Source of the DNA: Alistipes sp.
GTDB lineage: Bacteria; Bacteroidota; Bacteroidia; Bacteroidales; Rikenellaceae
Assembly (NCBI GenBank): GCA_029065825.1
Contig: JAIEHQ010000153.1
Location: 1-27,693 of the forward strand
Length of the DNA stretch: 27,693 nucleotides
Direction of reading: 5' to 3'
Under the pieces are notes generated by a model. That model had not been told where the DNA came from, did no database searches, and saw only the letters and a list, made by a program, of their open reading frames with translations. The translations under genes were made by a program, and so were the position numbers. Shown in pieces: positions 1-7,396 of this stretch. How positions within the stretch are numbered: position 1 is the first letter of the stretch; each line of letters starts with the position of its first letter.

Positions 1-108
1 TTCCTCTACTGCGACACGGCCTTCCGCATCTCGCCGCCGCTGACGATTTCCGACGAAGAGATCGAAGACAGCGCCCGGCTGATCCGCGACTGCCTCGACC
101 GGCTCTGA
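1..108 (+). CDS. C-terminal end of a class III (PLP) aminotransferase, partial
   Basis: Only the last 35 codons and the TGA are inside the window; the gene begins to the left. The peptide holds RISPPLTISDEEIE followed by an acidic/leucine helix. This is the usual C-terminal signature of class III pyridoxal-phosphate aminotransferases such as acetylornithine (ArgD) or ornithine (RocD) aminotransferase: an Arg-(I/V)-x-PPL strand, then a helix that starts with the TxEEI motif. The PLP lysine and other catalytic residues lie outside the window, so the substrate cannot be decided. A strong hairpin follows 25 bases after the stop, so this is the end of its transcription unit. Family is fairly sure, subfamily is not. 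Confidence 0.65.
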   Translation, partial: FLYCDTAFRISPPLTISDEEIEDSARLIRDCLDRL

Positions 109-133
109 GCCGGACACGAACAGCCCATACGAA

Positions 134-163
134 AAGAAGCGTCCCTTTTGAGGGACGCTTCTT
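134..163. terminator. Bidirectional intrinsic terminator
   Basis: Perfect 12-bp inverted repeat (AAGAAGCGTCCC at 134-145, its complement at 152-163) around TTTTGA; a further T-A pair would leave a 4-base loop. It sits between the convergent aminotransferase and nfo genes. A-rich and T-rich flanks on the two sides suit termination in both directions. Confidence 0.8.
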
Positions 164-183
164 CCGTTTCGGTTAGTGCGGAA

Positions 184-1029
184 TCACTCCGCGGCGAACG
201 CCTTGAGCCGGGCGATCTCCTCGGGCCAGCGCTCCTCGTCGGGCGTTTCGAGGATGAGCGGCATCTCCTCGAAGCGGGGATCGCGCGCAATGTAGCGGAA
301 ACATTCGATCCCGATCACGCCCTCGCCCAGCGGCGCATGACGATCGACCCGGCTGCCCAGCGCCTTGAGCGTATCGTTCAGGTGCATGCCCCGCAGGTAC
401 TTCATGCCCACGACGCGGTCGAACTCGGCGAAAGTCCGCTCGCAGGCCTCCGCCGTGCGCAGGTCGTACCCCGCCGTGAAGGCGTGGCAGGTGTCGATGC
501 AGACCCCCACGCGCGTCTTGTCCTCCACGCGGTCGATGATCCGGGCCAGGTGTTCGAAGCGGAACCCGAGGTTGGTGCCCTGCCCCGCCGTGTTCTCGAT
601 CACGGCCGTCACGCCCTGCGTACGGTCGAGCGCCAGGTTGATCGACTCGGCGATCCGGTCGAGGCAGTCGTCGGGCGCGATGCGGTCGAGGTGGCTTCCC
701 GGATGGAAGTTGAGGCGGTCGAGTCCGAGCGCCTGGCAGCGGCTCATCTCGTCGAAAAAGGCCGTGCGCGACTTCTCCAGCCCCTCGCGGTCGGGGTGGC
801 CCAGGTTGATCAGGTAGCTGTCGTGGGGCAGAATGCTCCGGGGCACGAAGCCCTCCTCGAGGCAGCGCGCGCGGAAAGTGTCGATCTGCGCGCCGGTCAG
901 GGGTGCGGAGCGCCACTGCCGCTGGTTTTTGGTAAACAGCGCGAAGCCCGTCGCCCCGATGCTCCGGGCGTTGAGCGGAGCGTTCTCAGGCCCGCCCGCA
1001 GCACTGACGTGCGATCCGAAATATTTCAT
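184..1029 (-). CDS. nfo: Endonuclease IV (AP endonuclease)
   Basis: A 281-residue endonuclease IV that cuts DNA 5' of abasic sites and removes 3' blocking groups in base excision repair, in the cytoplasm. Length and start fit the family (MKYFGSHVSAAGG). All nine residues that bind the three zinc ions in the E. coli enzyme are present at the same numbers: H69, H109, E145, D179, H182, H216, D229, H231 and E261. Signature stretches are NFHPGSH (107-113), VIENTAG (143-149), CIDTCHAF (177-184), HLNDT (216-220) and LGEGVIG (234-240). It stands alone on the minus strand, convergent with the aminotransferase and divergent from the DUF3078 gene. A phylum-type -7 element lies 41 bases upstream of the start. 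Nothing unusual; function is secure. Confidence 0.97.
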   Translation of the reverse strand: MKYFGSHVSAAGGPENAPLNARSIGATGFALFTKNQRQWRSAPLTGAQIDTFRARCLEEGFVPRSILPHDSYLINLGHPDREGLEKSRTAFFDEMSRCQALGLDRLNFHPGSHLDRIAPDDCLDRIAESINLALDRTQGVTAVIENTAGQGTNLGFRFEHLARIIDRVEDKTRVGVCIDTCHAFTAGYDLRTAEACERTFAEFDRVVGMKYLRGMHLNDTLKALGSRVDRHAPLGEGVIGIECFRYIARDPRFEEMPLILETPDEERWPEEIARLKAFAAE

Positions 1030-1069
1030 ACGTTCTCTTTTTTTTCCGATTATTCTCTGCTTTCGCCTC

Positions 1070-1077
1070 CAAATGTA
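1070..1077 (-). promoter_or_regulatory. Probable -7 element of the nfo promoter
   Basis: On the minus strand this reads TACATTTG, an exact match to the Bacteroidetes -7 consensus TAnnTTTG, about 41 bases upstream of the nfo start. I see no good TTTG -33 box at the expected distance, so the call rests on the -7 match and its place in the divergent spacer. Confidence 0.5.
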
Positions 1078-1099
1078 ACGGTTTTTGCAGAGAAATCCT

Positions 1100-1107
1100 T
1101 AATTTTG
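1100..1107 (+). promoter_or_regulatory. Probable -7 element of the DUF3078 gene promoter
   Basis: TAATTTTG matches TAnnTTTG exactly and ends 29 bases before the ATG at 1137, which would give a leader of roughly 20-25 bases. A clear -33 box at the usual 19-21 base spacing is not seen. It shares the 107-base spacer with the divergent nfo promoter. Confidence 0.5.
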
Positions 1108-1136
1108 CTTTTGAAATTAACCCGATACCATCGCGC

Positions 1137-2306
1137 ATGAAACAGATTCGCCTGCTCGCCCTGCTGCTCGCCCTGACGGCCGCCGCACGCCCCGCAACGG
1201 CACAGATCACCATCGACGAAGTGACCGCCGATCCCTCGCTCACGATTCTCGCCAACCGGCCCCATCCCTCGCAGGTCGATGGCCGGAGCTACTTCAGCCG
1301 GGCCCGCTACCGCGCCGAACGGGCCGCCATCCGCAAGGAGCGCAACACGCTGGAGTTCGGCGGCGGCGTACTCGGATCGGTCGCTTCGTACAGCGACTCG
1401 TGGATCGAGACCTCGGGCGGCGACAACTCGATCGGACTGGCCGCCACGCTGTTCCTCCACCACACCTTTACCAAGCACCGCTTCACGATCGACACCAAGT
1501 TCGACGCCAAATTCGGCTACAACCGCATGAACGTCGAATACAAGGGCGACGACGGCGCCACCACCAGCAAAGGCACCTGGTACAAGAACCAGGACGAGTT
1601 CCAGATCTCGACCAACCCGGCCTACATCCTGAGCAAAAGCTGGCAGGTAGGCTCGATCATCAAGTTCCGCACCCAGCTGGCCAACGGCTACGTCTCCCGC
1701 TCACAGCAGGAGGCCACCGACCGCAAAAGCTCCTTCATGGCTCCGGGCTACCTCGACATCTCGGGCGGTTTCACCTACACCTGCCCCGAAAAACGGTTCC
1801 CGATCAAGATCAACATCTCGCCGCTGGCCCTGAGCGCCGTATTCGTCGAGAACGCCCACGTGCGCCGCAACGTCTGGGACGACAAACCGGGCTGGCAGGC
1901 CTACGGTCTGGCCAACGCCGGCAAGACCTCGAAGTACGAGGGCGGCTCCTCGGTGCAGATCGACTTCGACCGCACCTTCGGCAGGAAAGGGATCTTCCGC
2001 TACCGCACCACCCTCTTCTCTTTCTTCGGCTGGATCTCCAACCTCGGACTGCACAACAAGTACACCGACTACCACGACTACCGGAACGCGCTTCAGGAGT
2101 GGACCGACCGCGGCGATTCGGACAACAAGCCGATGCTCGCGATCCACCCGACCGTGCGCTGGGAGAACACCATCGACATCAAGGCGACCAAATACCTGAG
2201 CACCACCTTCAATTTCCAGCTCTACTACAACCGCGCCCAGAATTTCGACATCCAGACCCAGCTGCTGCTGAGCGTCGGCCTGACCTATACGTTCAAGAAC
2301 AAGTAG
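1137..2306 (+). CDS. DUF3078 family protein, probable outer membrane beta-barrel
   Basis: A 389-residue protein with a signal peptide (residues 1 to about 22, MKQIRLLALLLALTAAARP, cleavage likely near ATAQ). The mature part is a run of amphipathic beta strands ending SVGLTYTFKNK, whose aromatic-containing last strand is typical of outer membrane barrels. The order of motifs fits DUF3078 of Bacteroidetes: a glycine/serine stretch TSGGDNSIGLAA near residue 97, KFDAKFGYN near 122, KNQDEFQISTNPAYIL near 150 and RWENTIDIKATKYLS near 343. The biochemical role of DUF3078 is not established; location in the outer membrane is inferred from the strand pattern. It has its own promoter-like element. The S41 protease gene follows after 52 bases on the same strand and could be co-transcribed. 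Confidence 0.8.
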   Translation: MKQIRLLALLLALTAAARPATAQITIDEVTADPSLTILANRPHPSQVDGRSYFSRARYRAERAAIRKERNTLEFGGGVLGSVASYSDSWIETSGGDNSIGLAATLFLHHTFTKHRFTIDTKFDAKFGYNRMNVEYKGDDGATTSKGTWYKNQDEFQISTNPAYILSKSWQVGSIIKFRTQLANGYVSRSQQEATDRKSSFMAPGYLDISGGFTYTCPEKRFPIKINISPLALSAVFVENAHVRRNVWDDKPGWQAYGLANAGKTSKYEGGSSVQIDFDRTFGRKGIFRYRTTLFSFFGWISNLGLHNKYTDYHDYRNALQEWTDRGDSDNKPMLAIHPTVRWENTIDIKATKYLSTTFNFQLYYNRAQNFDIQTQLLLSVGLTYTFKNK

Positions 2307-2358
2307 TCCGCCGGCACGGCAACGCCTCCCGACGCGACACGAACCGTTCCGCTACGCC

Positions 2359-4008
2359 ATGTACCGCAACTCCCGATTCACCGTCATCCTGCCCCTGCTG
2401 CTGGCGCTCGCCGTCGCGGCGGGGCTGCTCATGGGCCGCTACATCGGACGGCCCGCCTCCGAACGGCAGCTCGAAGCCTTCGTCCGGCAGCTCTCCCGGG
2501 CCGACAAGCTCTCCTACACCCTCTCGCTGCTCGAAACGCAATACGTCGATTCGATCGCGATGGACTCGCTGGCCGAGCAGACCATTCCGCTGCTGGTCGA
2601 GCAGCTCGACCCCCACTCGGTCTATATTCCCCGCTCGGAGATGGAGGCGGTCAATGAACCGCTGCAGGGCGAGTTCGACGGCATCGGCGTGGTCTTCAAC
2701 ATGACCTCCGACACCATCGTCGTGCTCAACGTCATCCCCTCGGGACCGAGCGACAGGGCGGGCATCCGTGCGGGCGACCGCATCCTGCGCATCGACGACT
2801 CGCTGGTCGCCGGACGCAAAATCCCCCAGCGGGAGATCGTCCGCCGGCTGCGCGGCAAGCGGGGCACGAAGGTGGCCCTCTCGCTCCAGCGGCAGGGGAT
2901 CGCCGACCCGGTAGCGGTCGAAGTGACGCGCGCGGCCATCCCCCTGAACAGCATCGAGGCGGCCTTCATGCTGACCGACCGGATCGGCTACGTCCGCCTC
3001 TCGCAATTCGCCGTGACCTCGTGCGACGAACTCATGCAGGCGCTGGCACGGCTCAGAGAGGCCGGCATGCAAAGCCTGATCTTCGACCTGCGAAGCAATT
3101 CGGGCGGATTCCTCGACCAGGCGATCCGCATCGCCAACGAATTTCTCCCGGCCGGGCGCCTGATCGTCTATACCGAGGACCGGCAGCACAACCGCACCGA
3201 CGAATACAGCGACGGGCAGGGCACCACGCAGGAGCTGCCCCTGGCGGTACTCATCGACGAAATGAGCGCCTCGTCGAGCGAGATCCTCGCCGGCGCGCTG
3301 CAGGACAACGACCGGGGCACGATCATCGGCCGCCGCTCCTTCGGCAAGGGACTCGTGCAGCGTCAGTATCCCTACCCCGACGGCTCGGCGCTCCGGCTGA
3401 CGGTGGCCCGCTACTACACCCCCACCGGACGGTCGATCCAGAAGCCCTACACCAACGGCGACCTGGCCGGCTACGAAGAGGAGCTTTGGGAGCGCTACCG
3501 CCACAACGAATTCTTCTCGCGCGACAGCATCCGCTTCGCCGACTCGCTGCGCAGGACGACACCGGGCGGCAAGGTGGTCTATGGCGGCGGCGGCATCATG
3601 CCCGACATCTTCGTTCCGGTCGATACGACGGACGTGACCCGCTACTTCCTGGAGGTCACCGGACGCAACATCCTTTTCCGCTACACGCTCGAATACGCCG
3701 ATCGCCACCGCGAGGCGCTGAACGCCGTGACCTCCGTCGGGGAGCTGCGCGCCCTGCTCGATGCCGACAAGACGCTCACCGACGACTTCATCCGCTACGC
3801 GGCCCGCAACGGCGTGAAGCCCGTTCCCTCGGAGATCGCCCGCTCGCGCAAACTGATCGAAGCCCAGCTGCGCGCCTACATCGGCCGCAATACGGCACTG
3901 CGCGACGCAGGGTTCTACGCCAACATCTACCCCGTCGATCCCGTGATGCTCCGCGCGATCGAGGTGCTCCAAGAAGAAAACCCGCAAACACCCTCCGCAC
4001 ATGATTAA
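2359..4008 (+). CDS. S41 family C-terminal processing protease (CtpA/Prc type), first copy
   Basis: A 549-residue periplasmic serine protease of family S41, which trims or degrades envelope proteins from their C-termini. Residues 1-30 hold one N-terminal membrane anchor (ILPLLLALAVAAGLLMG). A PDZ domain follows at about 95-190 (GEFDGIGVVF; SGPSDRAGIRAGDRILRIDD). The protease core follows: DLRSNSGGFLDQAI near 243, the nucleophile motif SASSSEILAGALQD with Ser305 by family alignment, and SFGKGLVQ with general-base Lys330. The 25-residue Ser-Lys spacing is the family value. A tail of roughly 130 residues extends past the core. The last eight bases overlap the next ORF, so the pair is translationally coupled. 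A second S41 gene lies at 18731. Substrates are unknown. Confidence 0.93.
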   Translation: MYRNSRFTVILPLLLALAVAAGLLMGRYIGRPASERQLEAFVRQLSRADKLSYTLSLLETQYVDSIAMDSLAEQTIPLLVEQLDPHSVYIPRSEMEAVNEPLQGEFDGIGVVFNMTSDTIVVLNVIPSGPSDRAGIRAGDRILRIDDSLVAGRKIPQREIVRRLRGKRGTKVALSLQRQGIADPVAVEVTRAAIPLNSIEAAFMLTDRIGYVRLSQFAVTSCDELMQALARLREAGMQSLIFDLRSNSGGFLDQAIRIANEFLPAGRLIVYTEDRQHNRTDEYSDGQGTTQELPLAVLIDEMSASSSEILAGALQDNDRGTIIGRRSFGKGLVQRQYPYPDGSALRLTVARYYTPTGRSIQKPYTNGDLAGYEEELWERYRHNEFFSRDSIRFADSLRRTTPGGKVVYGGGGIMPDIFVPVDTTDVTRYFLEVTGRNILFRYTLEYADRHREALNAVTSVGELRALLDADKTLTDDFIRYAARNGVKPVPSEIARSRKLIEAQLRAYIGRNTALRDAGFYANIYPVDPVMLRAIEVLQEENPQTPSAHD

Positions 4009-4249
4009 ACGAATTGTCGGAATACTCCTGGCCGCCGCCTCGCTGGCGGTCATCGTCCTCACGGCTCTGCGCTACGGCTCCCACACCTCGCTGATCTCCC
4101 GCACCGCCGCCGAACCGCAGCGGATCGAGACGACACCGCCGCCGGCCGCACGGCCCCAGCCGCACACGAACGCCCCGCAGAGCGCGCAGCAGCCGGAGGA
4201 GGCGCAAGAGGAAGCGGCCGAACAGGAACAGACTCCCGAAGCGAACTGA
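4001..4249 (+). CDS. Small single-pass membrane protein with Pro/Glu/Gln-rich tail
   Basis: An 82-residue protein whose ATG lies inside the last codons of the S41 gene (8-base overlap), so translation is probably coupled. Residues 4-23 form one membrane helix (RIVGILLAAASLAVIVLTAL). The rest is low complexity: RIETTPPPAARPQ, then a Gln/Glu/Ala-rich acidic end. No known domain is recognised. The tail looks disordered and could span part of the periplasm or serve as a protein-binding arm; a link to the upstream protease is suggested only by gene order. It is followed 40 bases later by a strong terminator, so it closes this operon. The ORF is plausible rather than proven: the coupled start and hydrophobic N-terminus favour it, composition alone would not. 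Confidence 0.65.
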   Translation: MIKRIVGILLAAASLAVIVLTALRYGSHTSLISRTAAEPQRIETTPPPAARPQPHTNAPQSAQQPEEAQEEAAEQEQTPEAN

Positions 4250-4289
4250 TCGGACCTCGGAACGCAACGGCAAGAACACGCATAACGGA

Positions 4290-4326
4290 AATCGTCCGGC
4301 GGAGAGAGAATCTCCGCCGGACGATT
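4290..4326. terminator. Bidirectional intrinsic terminator
   Basis: Perfect 16-bp inverted repeat (AATCGTCCGGCGGAGA at 4290-4305, complement at 4311-4326) with loop GAGAA. It lies between the convergent ends of the S41/small-membrane-protein operon and the DAHP synthase gene. T-runs are weak on both sides, but position and stem strength make termination the obvious role. Confidence 0.75.
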
Positions 4327-4351
4327 CGTATCGGAAGGCATCCGCCCCAAG

Positions 4352-5425
4352 CTACTCCCCGTCCCGCTCCAGCACCTCGAACTGCTGGCGGATCGACTCC
4401 TCGTGAATGGCCTGCAGCACCAGTTCGATGAAGCGGCGGTGCATGCCCAGCCGCTCCCCCTCAGAGGCGCGCACCGCGAGCATCTCCTCGTAACGGTCGC
4501 TCTGCAGCACCGGAATGTTGTGCGCCCGTTTGTAGCGGGCGATGCTGCGCGAAACCTCCATACGCCGGGCCAGCATCCCGATCAACTCCCCGTCCAGCCG
4601 GTCGATGCGGCTGCGGAACAGCGCCAGATCCTCGCTCTCGCCCGCACCGTCGCGCAGCACCAGCGAGGCGACGATACGCGCCAGCTCGTCGGGCGTTATC
4701 TGCTGGCGGCTGTCGCTCCACGCCTCGGCGGGGGTGCGGTGCGCCTCGACGATCAGCCCGTCGAAGCCCAGATCCATCGCCTGCTGGCTGAGCGGGGCGA
4801 TCAGTTCGCTCCGCCCGCCGATATGGCTCGGATCGCACAGCAACTGCAGCGCAGGCAGCCGCCGGCGCAGTTCGATCGGAAGCGCCCAGTGGGGGTGGTT
4901 GCGGTAAATGCTCGGATCGCAAGAGGTAAAGCCCCGGTGCACGGCGGCGATGCGCCGCAGCCCGGCATTGTAGAGCCGCTCGATGGCGCCGATCCAAAGC
5001 TCCAGATCGGGACTCACGGGATTCTTCACCAGCACCGGCACATCGCACCCGGCCAGCGCATCGGCGATCTCCTGCACGGCGAACGGGTTGGCCGACGTGC
5101 GGGCACCGATCCAAAGCAGGTCGACCCCCGCCCCGAGCGCCGCTGCGACATGCTCGCGCGAGGCGACCTCCGTCGCCAGGTACATGCCCGTCTGCTCGCG
5201 CACCCGGCGCATCCAGGGCAGTCCCTCGGCACCGACCCCCTCGAAACCGCCCGGCTTCGTGCGCGGCTTCCACAGCCCCGCCCGGAAGATGCGCACGCCA
5301 TGCGCCGCCAGGCCGCGCGCCGTCGCAAGCAACTGTTCGGGGGTCTCGGCGCTGCAGGGGCCGGCGATGAGCAGGGGGCGGGAGTCGGGCACCCCCGCCA
5401 AAGATATGGGTCGCAGATCGTTCAT
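4352..5425 (-). CDS. Bifunctional DAHP synthase / chorismate mutase type II
   Basis: A 357-residue two-domain enzyme of aromatic amino acid synthesis. Residues 1 to about 260 form a DAHP synthase (phosphoenolpyruvate + erythrose 4-phosphate to DAHP) of the KDPG-aldolase-like class: AGPCSAET (21-28), KPRTKPGGFEGVG (53-65), ATEVASR (84-90), GARTSANP (107-114), KNPVSPDLELW (134-144), HRGF (163-166) and CDPSHIGG (197-204). Residues about 265-357 form an AroQ-type chorismate mutase: LFRSRIDRLDGELIGMLARR (269-288) with the following helices. Mutase behind synthase is the common Bacteroidetes order. The reading frame stays open 81 codons upstream, but homologues start near MNDLRPISLAG and the longer version would run through the promoter below, so ATG 5425 is chosen. 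The leader is roughly 105 bases. It is the only gene in its unit visible here; feedback control of the synthase by the mutase domain is known in related fusions and is only inferred here. Confidence 0.93.
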   Translation of the reverse strand: MNDLRPISLAGVPDSRPLLIAGPCSAETPEQLLATARGLAAHGVRIFRAGLWKPRTKPGGFEGVGAEGLPWMRRVREQTGMYLATEVASREHVAAALGAGVDLLWIGARTSANPFAVQEIADALAGCDVPVLVKNPVSPDLELWIGAIERLYNAGLRRIAAVHRGFTSCDPSIYRNHPHWALPIELRRRLPALQLLCDPSHIGGRSELIAPLSQQAMDLGFDGLIVEAHRTPAEAWSDSRQQITPDELARIVASLVLRDGAGESEDLALFRSRIDRLDGELIGMLARRMEVSRSIARYKRAHNIPVLQSDRYEEMLAVRASEGERLGMHRRFIELVLQAIHEESIRQQFEVLERDGE

Positions 5426-5537
5426 GGAGCAATTTTCGTTCGCCGGGGCCCGGCCGCCGATCTCCGCGCGAAGCGGATACCGGCCGGGACGAGACCCCGT
5501 GCCTGAAAGCGACCGCACGGGCCGCCTTTTCCACCGG

Positions 5538-5569
5538 CAAAAATAGGAAATAATCCCCCGAAACGCAAC
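5538..5569 (-). promoter_or_regulatory. Promoter of the DAHP synthase/chorismate mutase gene
   Basis: Read on the minus strand: GTTG (5569-5566; consensus TTTG, one mismatch), 20 bases, then TATTTTTG (5545-5538), an exact TAnnTTTG. Spacing is in the normal range. Transcription would start near 5531 and give a GC-rich leader of about 105 bases before ATG 5425, long enough for a regulatory structure, though I did not resolve one. Confidence 0.6.
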
Positions 5570-5715
5570 ACCGCCCGCCCCGACCGGGCCGGAAACGGGC
5601 GGCAGGGCGCTTCCGGAGCGCATTCGTCCCGCGGGGCGGCGGAAAGCGACGGGAACGGCTCCCGGCACGCATCCGCAATATCGTTCCCCGCAGGGGAAAA
5701 TCGGCCCCGTAAAGT

Positions 5716-5746
5716 TTTGAATTTTCGGAGCTATTCCCTATTTTTG
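5716..5746 (+). promoter_or_regulatory. Promoter of lnt
   Basis: TTTG (5716-5719), 19 bases, TATTTTTG (5739-5746): an exact match to both boxes of the Bacteroidetes promoter with normal spacing, in an AT-rich dip just before lnt. It overlaps the possible TTG start at 5717, so lnt translation must begin downstream, at 5762 or one of the next two ATGs. Confidence 0.75.
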
Positions 5747-5761
5747 TCCGACGAATCGACA

Positions 5762-7342
5762 ATGCTTATGATGCGCAAACTCGCAGCGACAATCTGCTCG
5801 GCCCTGCTGCTCTCTCCGGGATGGCTCGGAGGGACGGGATTTACCCTCTTCGCAGGTCTGGTACCGCTGCTCTGGATCAGCGATTCATACGACGACTCGC
5901 GCCGCTCGTGGCGGCGGATGTTCGGCTGGGCGCTGCTGGCGTTCGTACTTTGGAACGCCGCGACGATCTGGTGGATCTGGCTGGCGACCCCCGTCGGGCC
6001 GTTCGCCGCGACGATCGCCTCGTCGTTCCTCAACATGGTCGCCTTCATGCTCTATCACACCGTCTCGAAGAAGGGTCCGAAAGCCCTGGCCTACACCCTG
6101 CTCGTCTCGGGATGGATCGCCACGGAGTACTGGTACTCGATCGGCGACTTCTCCTGGCCCTGGCTGCTGCTCGGCAACGGCTTCTCACACGAGATATGGG
6201 CCGTGCAGTGGTACGAATACACCGGCATCTTCGGCGGCACGCTCTGGGTGCTGCTGGGCAACATATTCCTCTACGAGGCGTGGCGGCGCGGCCGCGACCG
6301 CCGGGCCTGGCTCCGCGCCGCCGCAGCGATCGTGCTTCCCCTGCTCGTCTCGCTCGCCATTTTCTTCAGCTACCGCACCCCCGACGAAGGCTCGATCGAA
6401 GTGTCCGTCGTCCAACCGAACATCCACGACAAGTTCGCCTCCGGCACCGCCGAGGAGCAGGAGGGGCTGCTTCTCTCGCTGGTGGCGCAGGTGCCGCAGG
6501 GGGTCGATTTCATCGTGCTCCCCGAAACGGCGATCCCCCACTACCGCTACGACGAGCGGTGGCTCCAGACGGCACGCCCCGTCCGTGCGTTCGCCCAGCT
6601 GCTGGCGCGCGAATACCCCGGGACGATGCTCGTCGCGGGTGCCAACACCGCCGTGTACTACCCCGACGGGGATCACCCCGAAACCGCCCGACGGGATCCC
6701 GCCCGCCACGACGGCCGCAGCTACTACGATGCCTTCAACTCGGCCCTGGCCATCGACTCAACGGGTGTCGGGGCGATCCACCACAAGGGCCGCCTGGTCA
6801 TCGGCGTGGAGAACACCCCGACCTGGATCTTCAAGGCGCTCAAGTTCCTGGTCATCGACCTGGGCGGCACGGTCGGCCAGCTCGGCATCGGCGAGGCAGG
6901 TCCCGTCTTCCGCAACCGCGGGACAGCGGTCGGGCCGGCCATCTGCTACGAGGGACTCTACGGCGACTTCTTCGGCCAGTTCGTGCGGGACGGGGCACAG
7001 GCCATGCTGATCTCCTCGAACGACTGCTGGTGGGGCGACACGCCGGGCCACCGCCACCTCTTCTCGATCGCCCGCCTGCGGGCCGTCGAGCACCGCCGGG
7101 CCATCGCCCGCAGCGCCAACACCGGCACCTCGGGATTCATCGACACGCGGGGCGACGTGCGGCAGAAGCTGGGCTGGGACCGCCGCGGCATCCTGACCGA
7201 CAGCATGGAGCTGAACAGCCGCCTGACCTTCTACACCCGTTACGGCGACTACCTGGGACGCATCGCACAGCTGCTCATGGGGCTCTGTCTGCTCTACTAC
7301 CTGGCCTACCGCATCAAGAAGAAGAACCACCTGATCGAATAA
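5762..7342 (+). CDS. lnt: Apolipoprotein N-acyltransferase
   Basis: A 526-residue inner membrane enzyme that adds the third acyl chain to the N-terminal cysteine of lipoproteins. Residues 1 to about 205 carry the multiple membrane helices of the family (for example TIWWIWLATP near 68, FSWPWLLLGNGF near 130-141). The periplasmic nitrilase domain follows. The catalytic triad is visible as Glu255 in VLPETAIPHYRY, Lys342 in HHKGRLVIG and Cys395 in AICYEG; SSNDCWWGDTPG and ANTGTSGFID are the usual later motifs. One more helix closes the protein (LLMGLCLLYYLAY). ATG 5762 is preferred because a longer TTG start at 5717 falls inside the promoter; ATGs at 5768 and 5771 are equally possible. The enzyme is directly relevant to the lipoprotein block downstream. 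Confidence 0.95.
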   Translation: MLMMRKLAATICSALLLSPGWLGGTGFTLFAGLVPLLWISDSYDDSRRSWRRMFGWALLAFVLWNAATIWWIWLATPVGPFAATIASSFLNMVAFMLYHTVSKKGPKALAYTLLVSGWIATEYWYSIGDFSWPWLLLGNGFSHEIWAVQWYEYTGIFGGTLWVLLGNIFLYEAWRRGRDRRAWLRAAAAIVLPLLVSLAIFFSYRTPDEGSIEVSVVQPNIHDKFASGTAEEQEGLLLSLVAQVPQGVDFIVLPETAIPHYRYDERWLQTARPVRAFAQLLAREYPGTMLVAGANTAVYYPDGDHPETARRDPARHDGRSYYDAFNSALAIDSTGVGAIHHKGRLVIGVENTPTWIFKALKFLVIDLGGTVGQLGIGEAGPVFRNRGTAVGPAICYEGLYGDFFGQFVRDGAQAMLISSNDCWWGDTPGHRHLFSIARLRAVEHRRAIARSANTGTSGFIDTRGDVRQKLGWDRRGILTDSMELNSRLTFYTRYGDYLGRIAQLLMGLCLLYYLAYRIKKKNHLIE

Positions 7343-7396
7343 CCACTGCAATCAATAACAAACCGAACTTCCGGGACGATCCGGAAACCAAACACT

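Noticed and set aside
148..1140. Plus-strand open frame of 330 codons across nfo
   Set aside because: nfo on the minus strand has every metal ligand of endonuclease IV. The plus frame would also run through the terminator and the nfo promoter.
2293..4062. Minus-strand open frame of 589 codons opposite the first S41 protease
   Set aside because: Antisense shadow of a confident protease gene in GC-rich sequence; no motif.
5717..5761. Longer lnt start at TTG 5717
   Set aside because: This codon lies in the -33 box of an excellent promoter, so it would not be in the mRNA.
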